Virus record (IMG/VR): IMGVR_UViG_3300042992_000954
Location: 1 to 20,006 of that record
Length of the DNA: 20,006 nt
Reading direction: 5' to 3' (one strand)
Source: a virus
How positions within the stretch are numbered: the first letter of the stretch is position 1; the number at the start of each line of letters is the position of its first letter. Positions 1 through 6,443 of the stretch are shown here, one piece after another. Position numbers and translations under genes: made by a program. The notes beneath the pieces were generated by a model that was not told the origin of the DNA, did not search any database, and was given only the letters and a program-made list of their open reading frames with translations.

Positions 1-367
1 TCATTTTGTTGTTCAACGCAAGCCACCCTTTGCCGAACCCAAAGTCCTCAATGGTCTTGATGTTGTCGTTTTCGGCGTCGGCGACTACCTGACGCACGGC
101 CGACTCTTCCAACCAATCAATGGTGTCGATGACGACAGTCTCGAATCCTTGGCGGTCCCGGCAGAGTTCCCGGACGATCTTCTCGAATTCATTCACCGAC
201 TGAGGCTCTAGTCGAGCCACGTCGAGTTGGTGTGTGCCACCCTCAAAGTCGATGAAGACCGGATTTGGCAGTTGGCTGGCAAGCGTCGATTTGCCGAGCC
301 CGGCCGGCGCGTAAATGCAGACCTTTTGGGGGCGGCTGCGTTTCCCTCTCGTGATGTTCAATGCCAT
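1..367 (-). CDS. Sak4-like phage RecA-fold ATPase (partial, C-terminus beyond window)
   Basis: The reading frame opens with ATG at 367 and is still open at base 1, giving 122 visible residues. A Walker A loop (APAGLGKST, residues 20-28) is followed by PNPVFIDFEGGTHQLD (34-49), and then by a Walker B-like strand TVVIDTIDWLE (77-87). This order is typical of the phage AAA_24/Sak4 group, single-strand DNA-stimulated RecA-like ATPases that work with annealing proteins in phage recombination. The gene is the last in the left part of the operon and is separated from its upstream neighbour by about 70 bases holding two small hairpins. The 20 bases before the ATG are A/C-rich and have no Shine-Dalgarno motif. 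The ATPase assignment is firm. The Sak4 role is inferred from family resemblance, and a generic phage AAA protein is the main alternative. Confidence 0.8.
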   Translation of the reverse strand, partial: MALNITRGKRSRPQKVCIYAPAGLGKSTLASQLPNPVFIDFEGGTHQLDVARLEPQSVNEFEKIVRELCRDRQGFETVVIDTIDWLEESAVRQVVADAENDNIKTIEDFGFGKGWLALNNKM

Positions 368-394
368 AGTGTTTGTGTGGTTCTAGGGTTTTGG

Positions 395-436
395 GCACGG
401 TTCCCCCGTGCGGGTGTTTCGGGGCCTGACGCCCCG
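395..436 (-). other. Two short hairpins in intergenic leader of the Sak4-like gene
   Basis: Two perfect 6-bp stems lie between the stop at 441 and the start at 367. One pairs 420-425 with 431-436 (loop CTGAC on the plus strand). The other pairs 395-400 with 406-411. The first begins five bases after the upstream stop. Neither is followed by a T-run on the minus strand, so they look more like RNA-stabilising or processing structures, or weak terminators, than intrinsic terminators. Confidence 0.4.
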
Positions 437-440
437 GAGA

Positions 441-584
441 TCAGATGCGGTCCCGGTTCAGTTCCGCGATGCGCCTGGGCCACTGCGAGCGGCGTGCCAT
501 CCGGCACCTGACGGTAATGATCAGGTGGTAGAGCGACAGTCCGGCAGCGATGCCGGCGAGGAAGTGGAAGAATGGATCGTTCAT
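441..584 (-). CDS. Small membrane-anchored protein, 47 aa, unknown
   Basis: This 47-residue gene starts at ATG 584, which overlaps the stop of the upstream 29-residue gene as ATGA. It begins MNDPFFHFLAGIAAG, with one hydrophobic segment at about residues 5-24. A strongly basic tail follows (RCRMARRSQWPRRIAELNRDRI), the usual arrangement of a helix with its positive end in the cytoplasm. It is the third of three successive tiny membrane genes. No family is recognised. The coupled start and the hydrophobic-then-basic layout support it being real, although its size makes this uncertain. Confidence 0.6.
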   Translation of the reverse strand: MNDPFFHFLAGIAAGLSLYHLIITVRCRMARRSQWPRRIAELNRDRI

Positions 585-670
585 GGGGCAAAAGTGAAGA
601 ATGCCCGGATGAAGAGGGCGAATGCTGCGGTGGCAATGATTGCCAGTAAGACTTCGTGGTGCGGCTTCAT
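581..670 (-). CDS. Tiny membrane peptide, 29 aa, unknown
   Basis: A 29-codon frame (MKPHHEVLLAIIATAAF then ALFIRAFFTFAP) starts at ATG 670 and ends at 581. It shares ATGA with the gene before it and the gene after it. Almost the whole peptide after residue 6 is hydrophobic, so it would form one membrane helix. The support is the unbroken chain of ATGA junctions and the composition. It is too short for family recognition. A small lysis accessory or membrane peptide is possible, but no function can be read from the sequence. Confidence 0.5.
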   Translation of the reverse strand: MKPHHEVLLAIIATAAFALFIRAFFTFAP

Positions 671-783
671 AGGCTGTCGATGGCATCGCCATCGATGAAT
701 GCTGCCACAACGAATAGTGTGGCGGCGATGATGAAAAGGACGGCCGAGACCGCCTTCCTCAGTTTGCGGAAGGCCGACTTCAC
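667..783 (-). CDS. Small single-pass membrane protein, 38 aa, unknown
   Basis: The frame starts with GTG at 783, overlapping the upstream stop as GTGA. A strong GGAGG lies four bases before the start, one of the clearest ribosome sites in the window. The product begins with a basic stretch (KSAFRKLRKAVS), followed by a hydrophobic helix (AVLFIIAATLFVVAAF, about 14-29) and a short acidic tail ending DGDAIDSL. This is the layout of a small membrane protein with its N-terminus in the cytoplasm. It is encoded between the ribbon-helix-helix protein and another tiny membrane gene. Function is unknown. Confidence 0.6.
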   Translation of the reverse strand: MKSAFRKLRKAVSAVLFIIAATLFVVAAFIDGDAIDSL

Positions 784-935
784 GCAGCCTCCTTTCCCTT
801 TCGACGCGCCGAACGGATCGCAGCCTGAATCAGGCTGCGGATGAACGCAGACTTGGAGAGTCCGGCCGCCGCGGCCAAAAGGCCGAGCGCACGACTCTCT
901 TCAGCCGCCAAGTGGGTTCCGATGAATTTCTTCAT
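780..935 (-). CDS. Small ribbon-helix-helix (CopG/Arc-type) protein, 51 aa
   Basis: The 51-residue product starts MKKFIGTHLAAEESRALGLL and continues AAAAGLSKSAFIRSLIQAAIR. It shows one short strand followed by two helices with the G-x-S-x-S/A-x-x-I-R-x-L-I signature at residues 25-36. That is the dimeric ribbon-helix-helix DNA-binding fold of Arc/CopG-type regulators. The C-terminus is basic (RSARRKGKEAA). It stands 77 bases after the endolysin stop, where an AT-rich hairpin lies, so it may begin its own transcription unit. A role as a small phage transcriptional regulator is an inference. A toxin-antitoxin antitoxin is less likely because no toxin gene follows. Confidence 0.65.
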   Translation of the reverse strand: MKKFIGTHLAAEESRALGLLAAAAGLSKSAFIRSLIQAAIRSARRKGKEAA

Positions 936-967
936 GACGCCCGCAATCTGAGCGGACGTCTTTCGGA

Positions 968-1001
968 ACGCAAGAAAAACTTTTTCGTTTTTGCGTTTTT
1001 T
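968..1001 (+). terminator. AT-rich hairpin with T-run reading on plus strand
   Basis: Bases 969-980 (CGCAAGAAAAAC) can pair with 987-995 (GTTTTTGCG) around a TTTTTC loop, with a 3-base bulge, and are followed by a run of T to 1001 on the plus strand. Read on the gene-bearing minus strand the same structure has no clean T-run. It therefore looks like a terminator for antisense transcription, or an imperfect bidirectional one, between the endolysin and the ribbon-helix-helix gene. Confidence 0.4.
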
Positions 1002-1012
1002 CGGTCAGGGCA

Positions 1013-1498
1013 TCAGGCGAGCATCTTCTGGACGTCCATGCCGACAGCCTGGAGGCGTGCCTTTGCGGCAGCGATTGAAGGGATTCCTTCAGTGTACTGA
1101 AAGTGCGGAGTCTCAGTAAAGCTCTTCCAGTACCCGGCCCACTCGATGCCCATTGGCTTCGCCAGTGCTCCCAGTTCCGCATACACCTTGTCGGCGAGCT
1201 TCGGGTTGGCCGAGTCGAGGTACTGGCCGCCTTTGAACAGCCCAAGGTCGATGGCGAGGCCGTAGTTGTGCCAGCTGCTGCCCGGGCGGGCGTTGGTGAC
1301 GACCTTCCCCGGTTTGGTGCGGCCCTGCGCATACAGGGCAGCCTGCTGCTGGTACGACCGCAGGCCGCTGATGACCTCAGCGGTCACCCCGTGCTTCGCG
1401 AGGATCGGCTGGGCTGCGGCAAGAAATGCCTCGAACTTGGCCCGGGCTTTTCGGTTGAGGCCCGCGAGATTCTCCAATGTGCGCTTCGAGTAGTTCAT
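1013..1498 (-). CDS. Endolysin: M15-family (VanY/L-Ala-D-Glu type) peptidase
   Basis: The 161-residue product contains the complete M15 zinc peptidase layout. It has SGLRSYQQQAALYAQGR at 44-60, SSWHNYGLAIDLG at 74-86 (zinc ligands H77 and D84) and the closing TETPHFQY at 128-135 (third ligand H132). E129 stands where many relatives have the catalytic Asp. It would cleave peptide crosslinks or stems of peptidoglycan to release phage. The start is set at ATG 1498 because a GGAG lies five bases upstream. The frame is open further up to 1534, but those residues are the shadow of a duplicated ribosome site. No signal peptide is present, so export through a holin is expected, which fits the membrane gene at 1704-2108. 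Confidence 0.88.
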   Translation of the reverse strand: MNYSKRTLENLAGLNRKARAKFEAFLAAAQPILAKHGVTAEVISGLRSYQQQAALYAQGRTKPGKVVTNARPGSSWHNYGLAIDLGLFKGGQYLDSANPKLADKVYAELGALAKPMGIEWAGYWKSFTETPHFQYTEGIPSIAAAKARLQAVGMDVQKMLA

Positions 1499-1525
1499 GG
1501 GATCTCCTGGTTCATGGGATCTCCT
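1493..1525 (-). repeat. Tandem duplication of ribosome site plus start codon
   Basis: The 16-base sequence AGGAGATCCCATGAAC (minus strand) occurs twice without a mismatch, at 1510-1525 and 1493-1508, with a period of 17. Each copy carries GGAG, a 5-base spacer and ATG. The downstream copy starts the endolysin at 1498. The upstream copy sits at the stop of the 56-residue gene and opens a six-codon minicistron. Confidence 0.9.
1495..1515 (-). CDS. Six-codon minicistron (MNQEIP) ahead of endolysin
   Basis: ATG at 1515 has its own GGAG and reads MNQEIP before TGA at 1495-1497. That stop overlaps the endolysin ATG at 1498 as ATGA. The 56-residue gene in turn stops at 1512, overlapping ATG 1515. 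The minicistron is a direct consequence of the 17-base duplication. Whether it is translated, and whether it tunes endolysin synthesis, is inference. Confidence 0.4.
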   Translation of the reverse strand: MNQEIP

Positions 1526-1682
1526 TTTCGGCATCCGAGATGCCAGCCTTCACACCGCCGTGCACGGCAGCGAAGAACGGAGGGTAGTTTCTGAGCAGCC
1601 AGAGAAGGGCATCCTTGACGGCCTTGCGGGCGAAAGCGCCGGCTGCGGCGATTGACTCAGGTGATGGTGCTGGTGGTGCCAT
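1512..1682 (-). CDS. Small unknown protein, 56 aa, in lysis cassette
   Basis: A 56-codon frame runs from ATG 1682 to TGA at 1512 and fills the gap between the membrane gene and the endolysin. The product begins MAPPAPSPESIAAAGAF. It continues with an amphipathic stretch (RKAVKDALLWLLRNYPPFFAAV, about 19-40) and ends KAGISDAEKEIP. There is no true membrane helix and no recognised family. The 21-base leader is a C/A-rich repeat (ACCCACC and ACCAACC units) without a Shine-Dalgarno site. Its position between holin-like and peptidase genes suggests a lysis accessory protein, but this is unproven. Confidence 0.65.
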   Translation of the reverse strand: MAPPAPSPESIAAAGAFARKAVKDALLWLLRNYPPFFAAVHGGVKAGISDAEKEIP

Positions 1683-1703
1683 GGTGGTTGGTTGGTGGGT
1701 GGG

Positions 1704-2108
1704 TTACTTTTTGAAGCGGTCGATGAAGTCGCGGAGGCGGTCGTTGAGCCGATTGATGACGAACCATCCGTTCATCCCCATGATGAACCCGCAGAATGCC
1801 CACGTCTGCCAGAGCATCCAAACCTGCGCTTCCGGCTCGATGATCTGCATGTAGGCGAACGTGTGGAACAGGATGCCCGGAGCGAACGCGCCGATGACTG
1901 CAGAGCCGAGGAAGTTTGATGCCACTTGGAAGTGGTCTCGCTTTTTCTGCATGGCATCCATCACCGCAAGAATGGACGCGATCACCGCCCCGATGACTGC
2001 ATAAATGTCATCCGTTGCCGGACCCTTCACGGCTGCAATCGCCACCGTCGGAAGGCTCATGGCTGCGATCAGTGGGAGGAGGAGGCTGAGAGATGTTCCG
2101 GCGGGCAT
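1704..2108 (-). CDS. Multi-pass membrane protein, holin candidate
   Basis: The 134-residue product is strongly hydrophobic, with segments at about 7-27, 35-53, 62-86 and 96-118. A charged loop (DAMQKKRDHFQ) follows the second segment, and the basic C-terminus ends RLNDRLRDFIDRFKK. The first segment ends in an alanine-rich stretch (VAIAAVKG) that could also be a signal sequence. Size, helices, charged tail and location between a lipoprotein and an M15 endolysin without its own export signal fit a phage holin. The sequence does not match a holin class I can name. It starts three bases after the lipoprotein stop, so translation is probably coupled. An inner-membrane protein of other function remains possible. 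Confidence 0.6.
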   Translation of the reverse strand: MPAGTSLSLLLPLIAAMSLPTVAIAAVKGPATDDIYAVIGAVIASILAVMDAMQKKRDHFQVASNFLGSAVIGAFAPGILFHTFAYMQIIEPEAQVWMLWQTWAFCGFIMGMNGWFVINRLNDRLRDFIDRFKK

Positions 2109-2111
2109 TGA

Positions 2112-2294
2112 TTACTTCTGGTTGATGGGTTGCGGACGGCCGTGGCTGTCGACGAGGATGGATGTCATGCCGTCAGCGTACCGGACGGAGACGGGCACAC
2201 CGCCGACGTCGCCCCGGTATTCAATGTTGAGGCCGGCGGTGGTGGCGCAACTGGTCAGCGCTGCAATGGATGCGAGGAGGAGGATGCGGATCAT
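2112..2294 (-). CDS. Small phage lipoprotein, 60 aa
   Basis: The product opens MIRILLLASIAALTSCATTAG: a short basic start, a hydrophobic core and a lipobox (LTSC, Cys16). Signal peptidase II processing and lipid attachment at Cys16 are therefore expected, leaving about 45 residues outside the cytoplasm. The mature part (GDVGGVPVSVRYADGMTSI) looks like a small beta-rich domain and is not proline-rich, unlike classical Rz1 outer spanins. It starts by ATGA overlap with the upstream gene and is followed directly by the holin candidate. It could be a spanin component or a superinfection-type surface protein. The lipoprotein call is firm, the role is not. Confidence 0.75.
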   Translation of the reverse strand: MIRILLLASIAALTSCATTAGLNIEYRGDVGGVPVSVRYADGMTSILVDSHGRPQPINQK

Positions 2295-2671
2295 GACTGG
2301 AGTCCGGGTGGGTGGAGGATCTCGTTGGCCCGCTGCTCAGTAAGCAGGCCAGACTGGATGAGTGCATGGAATCCAGCTTGGACTCTGGGATCATCACTCC
2401 ACATCTCAGCCTGCCACACAGAGAGCGAGACAACCAAGGCCCGGACAGCAGGAATCTCCGAGATGCTGATATCCACCTGTTCCTGCTGCGAGAATTCCGC
2501 CCAGAAATCAGCAGCAGTTTGCCAGACTCGACGGATTGGAGGCGGAGGCGGAGGCGGTTCTGGCTCCGGTGGCATTCCCACCCAGCCTCCATACGTCGTC
2601 ATGTGCGCGATGCGCTCGGCATCGGTTTCCTCGATGATTTGATCCGGGTATTGAGGGTGGGTGAATTTCAT
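2291..2671 (-). CDS. Small fibre-associated phage protein, 126 aa, unknown
   Basis: The start is taken at ATG 2671, overlapping the upstream stop as ATGA. A TTG two codons earlier is also in frame. The N-terminal 30 residues ([20 protein letters not shown]) precede a proline run (MPPEPEPPPPPPP, encoded by GGAGGC-type triplet repeats near 2538-2556). An alpha-helical domain follows (WAEFSQQEQVDIS, then VWQAEMWSDDPRVQAGF and SGLLTEQRANEIL). Small proteins with this helical layout often follow tail fibre genes in phages, where assembly roles have been suggested. No domain name can be given. Its position after the lectin-like gene supports a tail or adsorption accessory. Confidence 0.65.
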   Translation of the reverse strand: MKFTHPQYPDQIIEETDAERIAHMTTYGGWVGMPPEPEPPPPPPPIRRVWQTAADFWAEFSQQEQVDISISEIPAVRALVVSLSVWQAEMWSDDPRVQAGFHALIQSGLLTEQRANEILHPPGLQS

Positions 2672-3468
2672 TCGCAAGTGATCTTGAAAGCTGCGGCGAG
2701 CGCGTGGTCGATTCTCCGTTGCATCGACGAAGACAGGGAGTGGTTGGGGAACATGATTACAGCTCCCATCAGGCCGACAAATTGGACGGTCGGAATATCA
2801 GCTGCGGCCGAGCCAATAAACATGTCAAAGGACGCATTACTGGTCGTTGGGGGATCGGTAGCTGTATTCCCGCCAACAGCATCCGCTCCTGAATTGCGGA
2901 ACATGAGCCTGTCGGCGGCGGCAGCGTCGGCATCAAATGCAGTGCGATTGATTCGCCACGAGTTCCCCGGCCAGAAATTATTTGCCGCGACCACAGCGGC
3001 GAAGAATTGGTTCACCCCTCGCGCTATAGATCCCCTGAGAGTATTCGATGCGGACGCTGATGCCCGATTATCCCAGAAAACCGTTACGCCCACCTGGGCT
3101 GAACTAGTCCGATTGTTCCCCCACATGACATACGCAGCTTCCGGAGCCGGGGCAGCCGGAGTGGCGGGCCTGGCAGCAGTAAAAACGAGTGATGGAGAGC
3201 CGTTGTGCAGGCCGTTAAAAAGGGCCGTGCTGGATGGGATCTGGTAAAACCTTGCTCCATCGAATGACAGACACCGCTGCCCGCTTTCGCCGATGGCAAC
3301 AGTGGCTCTGGCTGCGGAGTTTGACTGCGTCGGATTCCTTGCCAGCCCAGATCGATCCGGCCAAGTCTGAACCGGGCTGCCAACCGCTTCTGTAAGGACA
3401 CGCGAGTCAAGTTGCAGCGCGGCACCGGGCAACGGGCGGAGCGTTAGATGTCTCTGTCGGCGGCTCAT
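2668..3468 (-). CDS. Lectin-like (LamG/ConA-fold) virion protein, probable receptor binding
   Basis: The 266-residue protein has the usual order of a laminin-G/concanavalin-like jelly roll. It begins with a core LQLDSRV...VQTWPDRSG (about 18-41), then [14 protein letters not shown] (66-79) and SLVFTAARP (92-100). It closes with [27 protein letters not shown], like the final strand and helix of this family. Such domains bind carbohydrates and often form phage adsorption proteins. It overlaps the fibre-fusion gene by ATGA. Hand counts gave 32/60 G+C at 3001-3060 and 33/60 at 2761-2820, against 40/60 at 9301-9360 in the portal, in keeping with a recently exchanged host-range gene. Catalytic glycanase residues were not seen, so binding is more likely than cleavage. 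Confidence 0.7.
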   Translation of the reverse strand: MSRRQRHLTLRPLPGAALQLDSRVLTEAVGSPVQTWPDRSGLARNPTQSNSAARATVAIGESGQRCLSFDGARFYQIPSSTALFNGLHNGSPSLVFTAARPATPAAPAPEAAYVMWGNNRTSSAQVGVTVFWDNRASASASNTLRGSIARGVNQFFAAVVAANNFWPGNSWRINRTAFDADAAAADRLMFRNSGADAVGGNTATDPPTTSNASFDMFIGSAAADIPTVQFVGLMGAVIMFPNHSLSSSMQRRIDHALAAAFKITCE

Positions 3469-5888
3469 ACTGGGGCGGCTCGCAGCTGGATCATCTGCAC
3501 CCAGACAGTCTGGGAGAGGGGGGTTGTCTCGCTCAGGCCGATCCTGCCAATGCGGATCTGCGTCGGCGCACCGTCAACGACGGACCCTCCGGGAGTTACT
3601 GTCGCAGACCAGTCGGAAACCATGACCTGCTGCGCCGTACCGCTGGCCGAGTCGGTGACGTCTACAGCTGTCCCGGCGGCCCCAGTTTCCGCAGACGAGT
3701 CAGCGAAGCATCTGGCCTCGGATCTGAACAGGACATTCCCTGTCGTCCCAGTGGAGCGCCAGACTACACGATACTGATACCCCGCCCATCCGGTCGGCCA
3801 GCCGATTTCAAGTTCGGCGTATCGGTTGGCAGAAAGTGGGAAGGTTAGGAAATCCCGGTTCCATCCGTTTTCGAGCGAGTCCACTCCGGCTCCATTAGTC
3901 GTCGCCGGAATCAACTGAGACGCCCTGTACGTCTGGATTGGGTCGCCTCCTCCACCTCCGCCTGCGCCACCCGGTGGGACTGCCCATGTGCCATCCGAAC
4001 GCAAGAAGTTCGTGGTGCCAGCGGGGGCCTGTGGAACCAGACCTTTAGCCGATGTGCTGAAGAGGTTCAGCATTGCCGTGACCTGCGCGGCAGTCAGGTC
4101 TGATGGTGCCGCCGACGAGCCGGTGTTGTTTCCTTTGATTGTATTGGCGGCCATAGCCGCCATCAGTGAGTTGGTGACCGTTGACTGGGTGGCAAGATTT
4201 CCAAGCGCGAGCGCCACTCTGGCATCCGCCGGGGATCGCCAGACTGCATTTCCCATGTCATCAGAGACGACCATCCAGTCCTCTGCGGGTATGCCTGCGA
4301 CGTAGAGGGCTTGGTTGTTGGAGTTGACCCACACGCCGTTGAGACTGTCGTAGGTCAGCAGCTGCCCTTCCTGCGGAGAGGAAATCACGACATCGTGCAG
4401 CTCTTCAAGCTCGTAGCCGTTGTCGATTTTGATGAGGATCATCCCAACCGTGGACGAAACCCGCTCGACCCAGCCGATGCGAACGGCGTGGGCTGGAGCG
4501 GCTGGGGGCGTCTGCGTGATCTGCCCAGCGGTTTCGGACAGGTAGAGCAATGCGCCGGCCGTGAATGATGCGGTGTTGAGGTTCCGCATTGGGCCTGCCC
4601 GCTGCACCAGCCCGGTGGCTCCGGCTGCGATGGTGTGCGCCACCAGTCCAATGGTTCCGGCGCTGGTGGCCTCTGTGCTGGCGTCTGCGAGTTTGACGGC
4701 GGTGCGGTTGCCCTGGGCTCCGGAGACGTAGACGGGTTGGCCTTTGGTGAGCGTGGTCCCGCTGTCATTGTAGACGCGCGTGAACTCCTGCATGGGGATT
4801 TCCGCAGTCAGTCCATTCAGCCCCACGGCAAGCGCGGTTTCGTCGGGATCGTACCGAATGACGCCGTTGGAAATTGCGAGCGTCGATGAGGTTGAAAGCG
4901 TGATGGAATCGACGCCAATGTTTCCGGCGTCACTCACTGTGACGGCGCTGCCCTTGAGTAGTTTCCCGGTGATTCCAGAAAAGCGCGGCAGTGTGTTGTT
5001 TACGCTGGAGGATGGGCCAACCACGTCCCCGCTTCCAGGCACGCCGCCACCCGGTGCGCTCCAGGTGGGAACGCCAGCCACCAGCGCCAGCACGTAGGTG
5101 TCGGCGGCTGTTCCGGCAAAGCGGGCCGCAGGGAAGGTGCCAGTCGTGATCTGGTCGGCGCTGTGCGTGTGGGACACGGCGGCCTTTCCGGCAAGCGCAG
5201 CCACAAGGTCGGCTTGGTCTGCCAGCGTTCCGCCGATGCTTCCCCATGTGGCGGTTCCTCCCGGCGTCGTGCCTCCGGATCCTCCTCCGCAGTACCATGC
5301 GGACATGCGCCCCTCGCGCTCCTCGAGGATCTCGGATTGATCCAGCCGGGTGACGCGGGGCTGGCTCTCCACGGCGTCGGCCTCGCGGGCCTGCTCGCGG
5401 ATGGCGGCGGCCATCTGCTCCATTTGCTGGCCAGCCTGCGGGTCGAGTCGGAGGCTGGGCGCGATTGCTGCGGCGAGCCTGTAGGCGAAGTAGGAACAGA
5501 AGACACTGTCCCAATCGGTCACGTCAATGGCGTCGGCCACGTACCGCACCCGGCATTCGGCGGAGTTGGTCAGGATGCTGCGGCCCTCTACAGCGTAATC
5601 GGTCAGCCGGGTGCCGCCGGGGCGCTGGTTGACGCTCAGAACCCGCAGGCAGTCTTCCGGGAGTGGGTACGCATAACCCCAATCAAAAGGGGGCGCGGCC
5701 TCTGCGGCGGTCAGGAGGGCGCGGCGAATGGCAAAGTTCCAATCGTAGTCCCGCAAGCACAGCCGGCGCGTGTGGTCGAATGCCCGCCTGCAATGCTCCG
5801 CCGCCGGGGACCGCTCGGAGTAGTCGGAGATTCTGGCCTGCCCAAGGTGGGCCAGCGCCATGTTGCAGAGTTCGGTGGGCGTCGTCAT
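3465..5888 (-). CDS. Fusion: tail tubular protein A (gp11-like adaptor) + fibre-like polypeptide
   Basis: Residues 1 to about 192 match the gp11 tail-adaptor family: [20 protein letters not shown], then [18 protein letters not shown] (36-53), a [16 protein letters not shown] core (69-84) and a C-terminal helix (about 152-192). T7 gp11 is about this long, but here the frame continues for 615 more residues. After M195 come a Gly-rich linker, [14 protein letters not shown] (240-253) as in phage fibres, beta-rich repeats (about 290-490), the fibre-type [22 protein letters not shown] (582-603), [14 protein letters not shown], a GGAGGGGGG hinge (640-648) and a C-terminal beta domain. The product would join the portal ring to an outward fibre. 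ATG 195 (base 5306) has GAGGGG just upstream and could give a separate fibre product. A terminator stands directly before the start. Confidence 0.8.
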   Translation of the reverse strand: MTTPTELCNMALAHLGQARISDYSERSPAAEHCRRAFDHTRRLCLRDYDWNFAIRRALLTAAEAAPPFDWGYAYPLPEDCLRVLSVNQRPGGTRLTDYAVEGRSILTNSAECRVRYVADAIDVTDWDSVFCSYFAYRLAAAIAPSLRLDPQAGQQMEQMAAAIREQAREADAVESQPRVTRLDQSEILEEREGRMSAWYCGGGSGGTTPGGTATWGSIGGTLADQADLVAALAGKAAVSHTHSADQITTGTFPAARFAGTAADTYVLALVAGVPTWSAPGGGVPGSGDVVGPSSSVNNTLPRFSGITGKLLKGSAVTVSDAGNIGVDSITLSTSSTLAISNGVIRYDPDETALAVGLNGLTAEIPMQEFTRVYNDSGTTLTKGQPVYVSGAQGNRTAVKLADASTEATSAGTIGLVAHTIAAGATGLVQRAGPMRNLNTASFTAGALLYLSETAGQITQTPPAAPAHAVRIGWVERVSSTVGMILIKIDNGYELEELHDVVISSPQEGQLLTYDSLNGVWVNSNNQALYVAGIPAEDWMVVSDDMGNAVWRSPADARVALALGNLATQSTVTNSLMAAMAANTIKGNNTGSSAAPSDLTAAQVTAMLNLFSTSAKGLVPQAPAGTTNFLRSDGTWAVPPGGAGGGGGGDPIQTYRASQLIPATTNGAGVDSLENGWNRDFLTFPLSANRYAELEIGWPTGWAGYQYRVVWRSTGTTGNVLFRSEARCFADSSAETGAAGTAVDVTDSASGTAQQVMVSDWSATVTPGGSVVDGAPTQIRIGRIGLSETTPLSQTVWVQMIQLRAAPV

Positions 5889-5894
5889 GCGGGA

Positions 5895-5937
5895 AAAAAG
5901 GGCAGGGTGCCCCGCTGGTCAAACGGGGCACCCTGCT
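5895..5937 (-). terminator. Strong intrinsic terminator between head and tail genes
   Basis: On the minus strand a perfect 13-bp stem (925-937 with 903-915 of the 5000s; GCAGGGTGCCCCG arm) with a 9-base loop is followed by CC and six T (5895-5900). It begins four bases after the stop of the 155-residue gene and ends six bases before the ATG of the tail-fibre fusion gene. Confidence 0.93.
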
Positions 5938-5941
5938 GCGG

Positions 5942-6409
5942 TCAGGCTTCGACGGTGCGGAAGGCAAGCTCGACGACGAACTTGGCTCCGACTCCGGGCG
6001 ATGTGGACACAGTGAAGAAGATGCGGAGCGCATCAGTATCACTGAGAACCGGGGGTTCTGTGTTTGCCACTGCGGCAAACGCCAGCGAACCCGGAGCGGT
6101 CGCCTGCGTGTGGACGAGCGTTCCCGTGAGGTCGCTGGCGGTTCCGGCTGCGTTCACCCGCTGAAGCTTGGAGGTGAACGAGTAGCTCCCGGAGATGTGC
6201 CGGATTCGGCACTGCTCTGGGATTACCTGATAGCCGCTTTCCGTGAGGCGCTGGCAAAGCTCGTGCCAATCGTTGGCGGCCTCGTCGCCGCGCAGCGTGA
6301 TCTCGAACCGGGCGTGCTTGACCGGAGAGAACAGGCGCTGCCCCGGAATGACCACAAGGCGGCCGGGGTTGCGTTGGGCTGTGGAGATGTCGGAGAATCC
6401 GTTGGCCAT
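5942..6409 (-). CDS. Probable head/decoration-type virion protein, 155 aa, unknown family
   Basis: The product starts MANGFSDISTAQRNPGRLVV and is rich in beta-type sequence (ARFEITLRGDEAAND, YQVIPEQCRIRHISGSYSF, ALRIFFTVSTSPGVGAKFVVELAF). It has no signal or membrane segment. It lies between the major capsid gene and a strong terminator, so capsid and this gene form one short transcription unit and would be made at high level together. That fits an abundant head-decoration or capsid-associated protein, but I recognise no family. The start has no Shine-Dalgarno motif; its leader is A-rich (CCATCCAATATT before the ATG), much like the capsid leader. Confidence 0.7.
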   Translation of the reverse strand: MANGFSDISTAQRNPGRLVVIPGQRLFSPVKHARFEITLRGDEAANDWHELCQRLTESGYQVIPEQCRIRHISGSYSFTSKLQRVNAAGTASDLTGTLVHTQATAPGSLAFAAVANTEPPVLSDTDALRIFFTVSTSPGVGAKFVVELAFRTVEA

Positions 6410-6443
6410 AATATTGGATGGTTACTGGTTGATGTTGTCAGGC

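Noticed and set aside
2312-3247. Long plus-strand open frame of 311 codons opposite the lectin-like gene
   Set aside because: It crosses several ATGA-coupled minus-strand genes with clear protein features and contains no recognisable domain. It is a GC-rich shadow frame.
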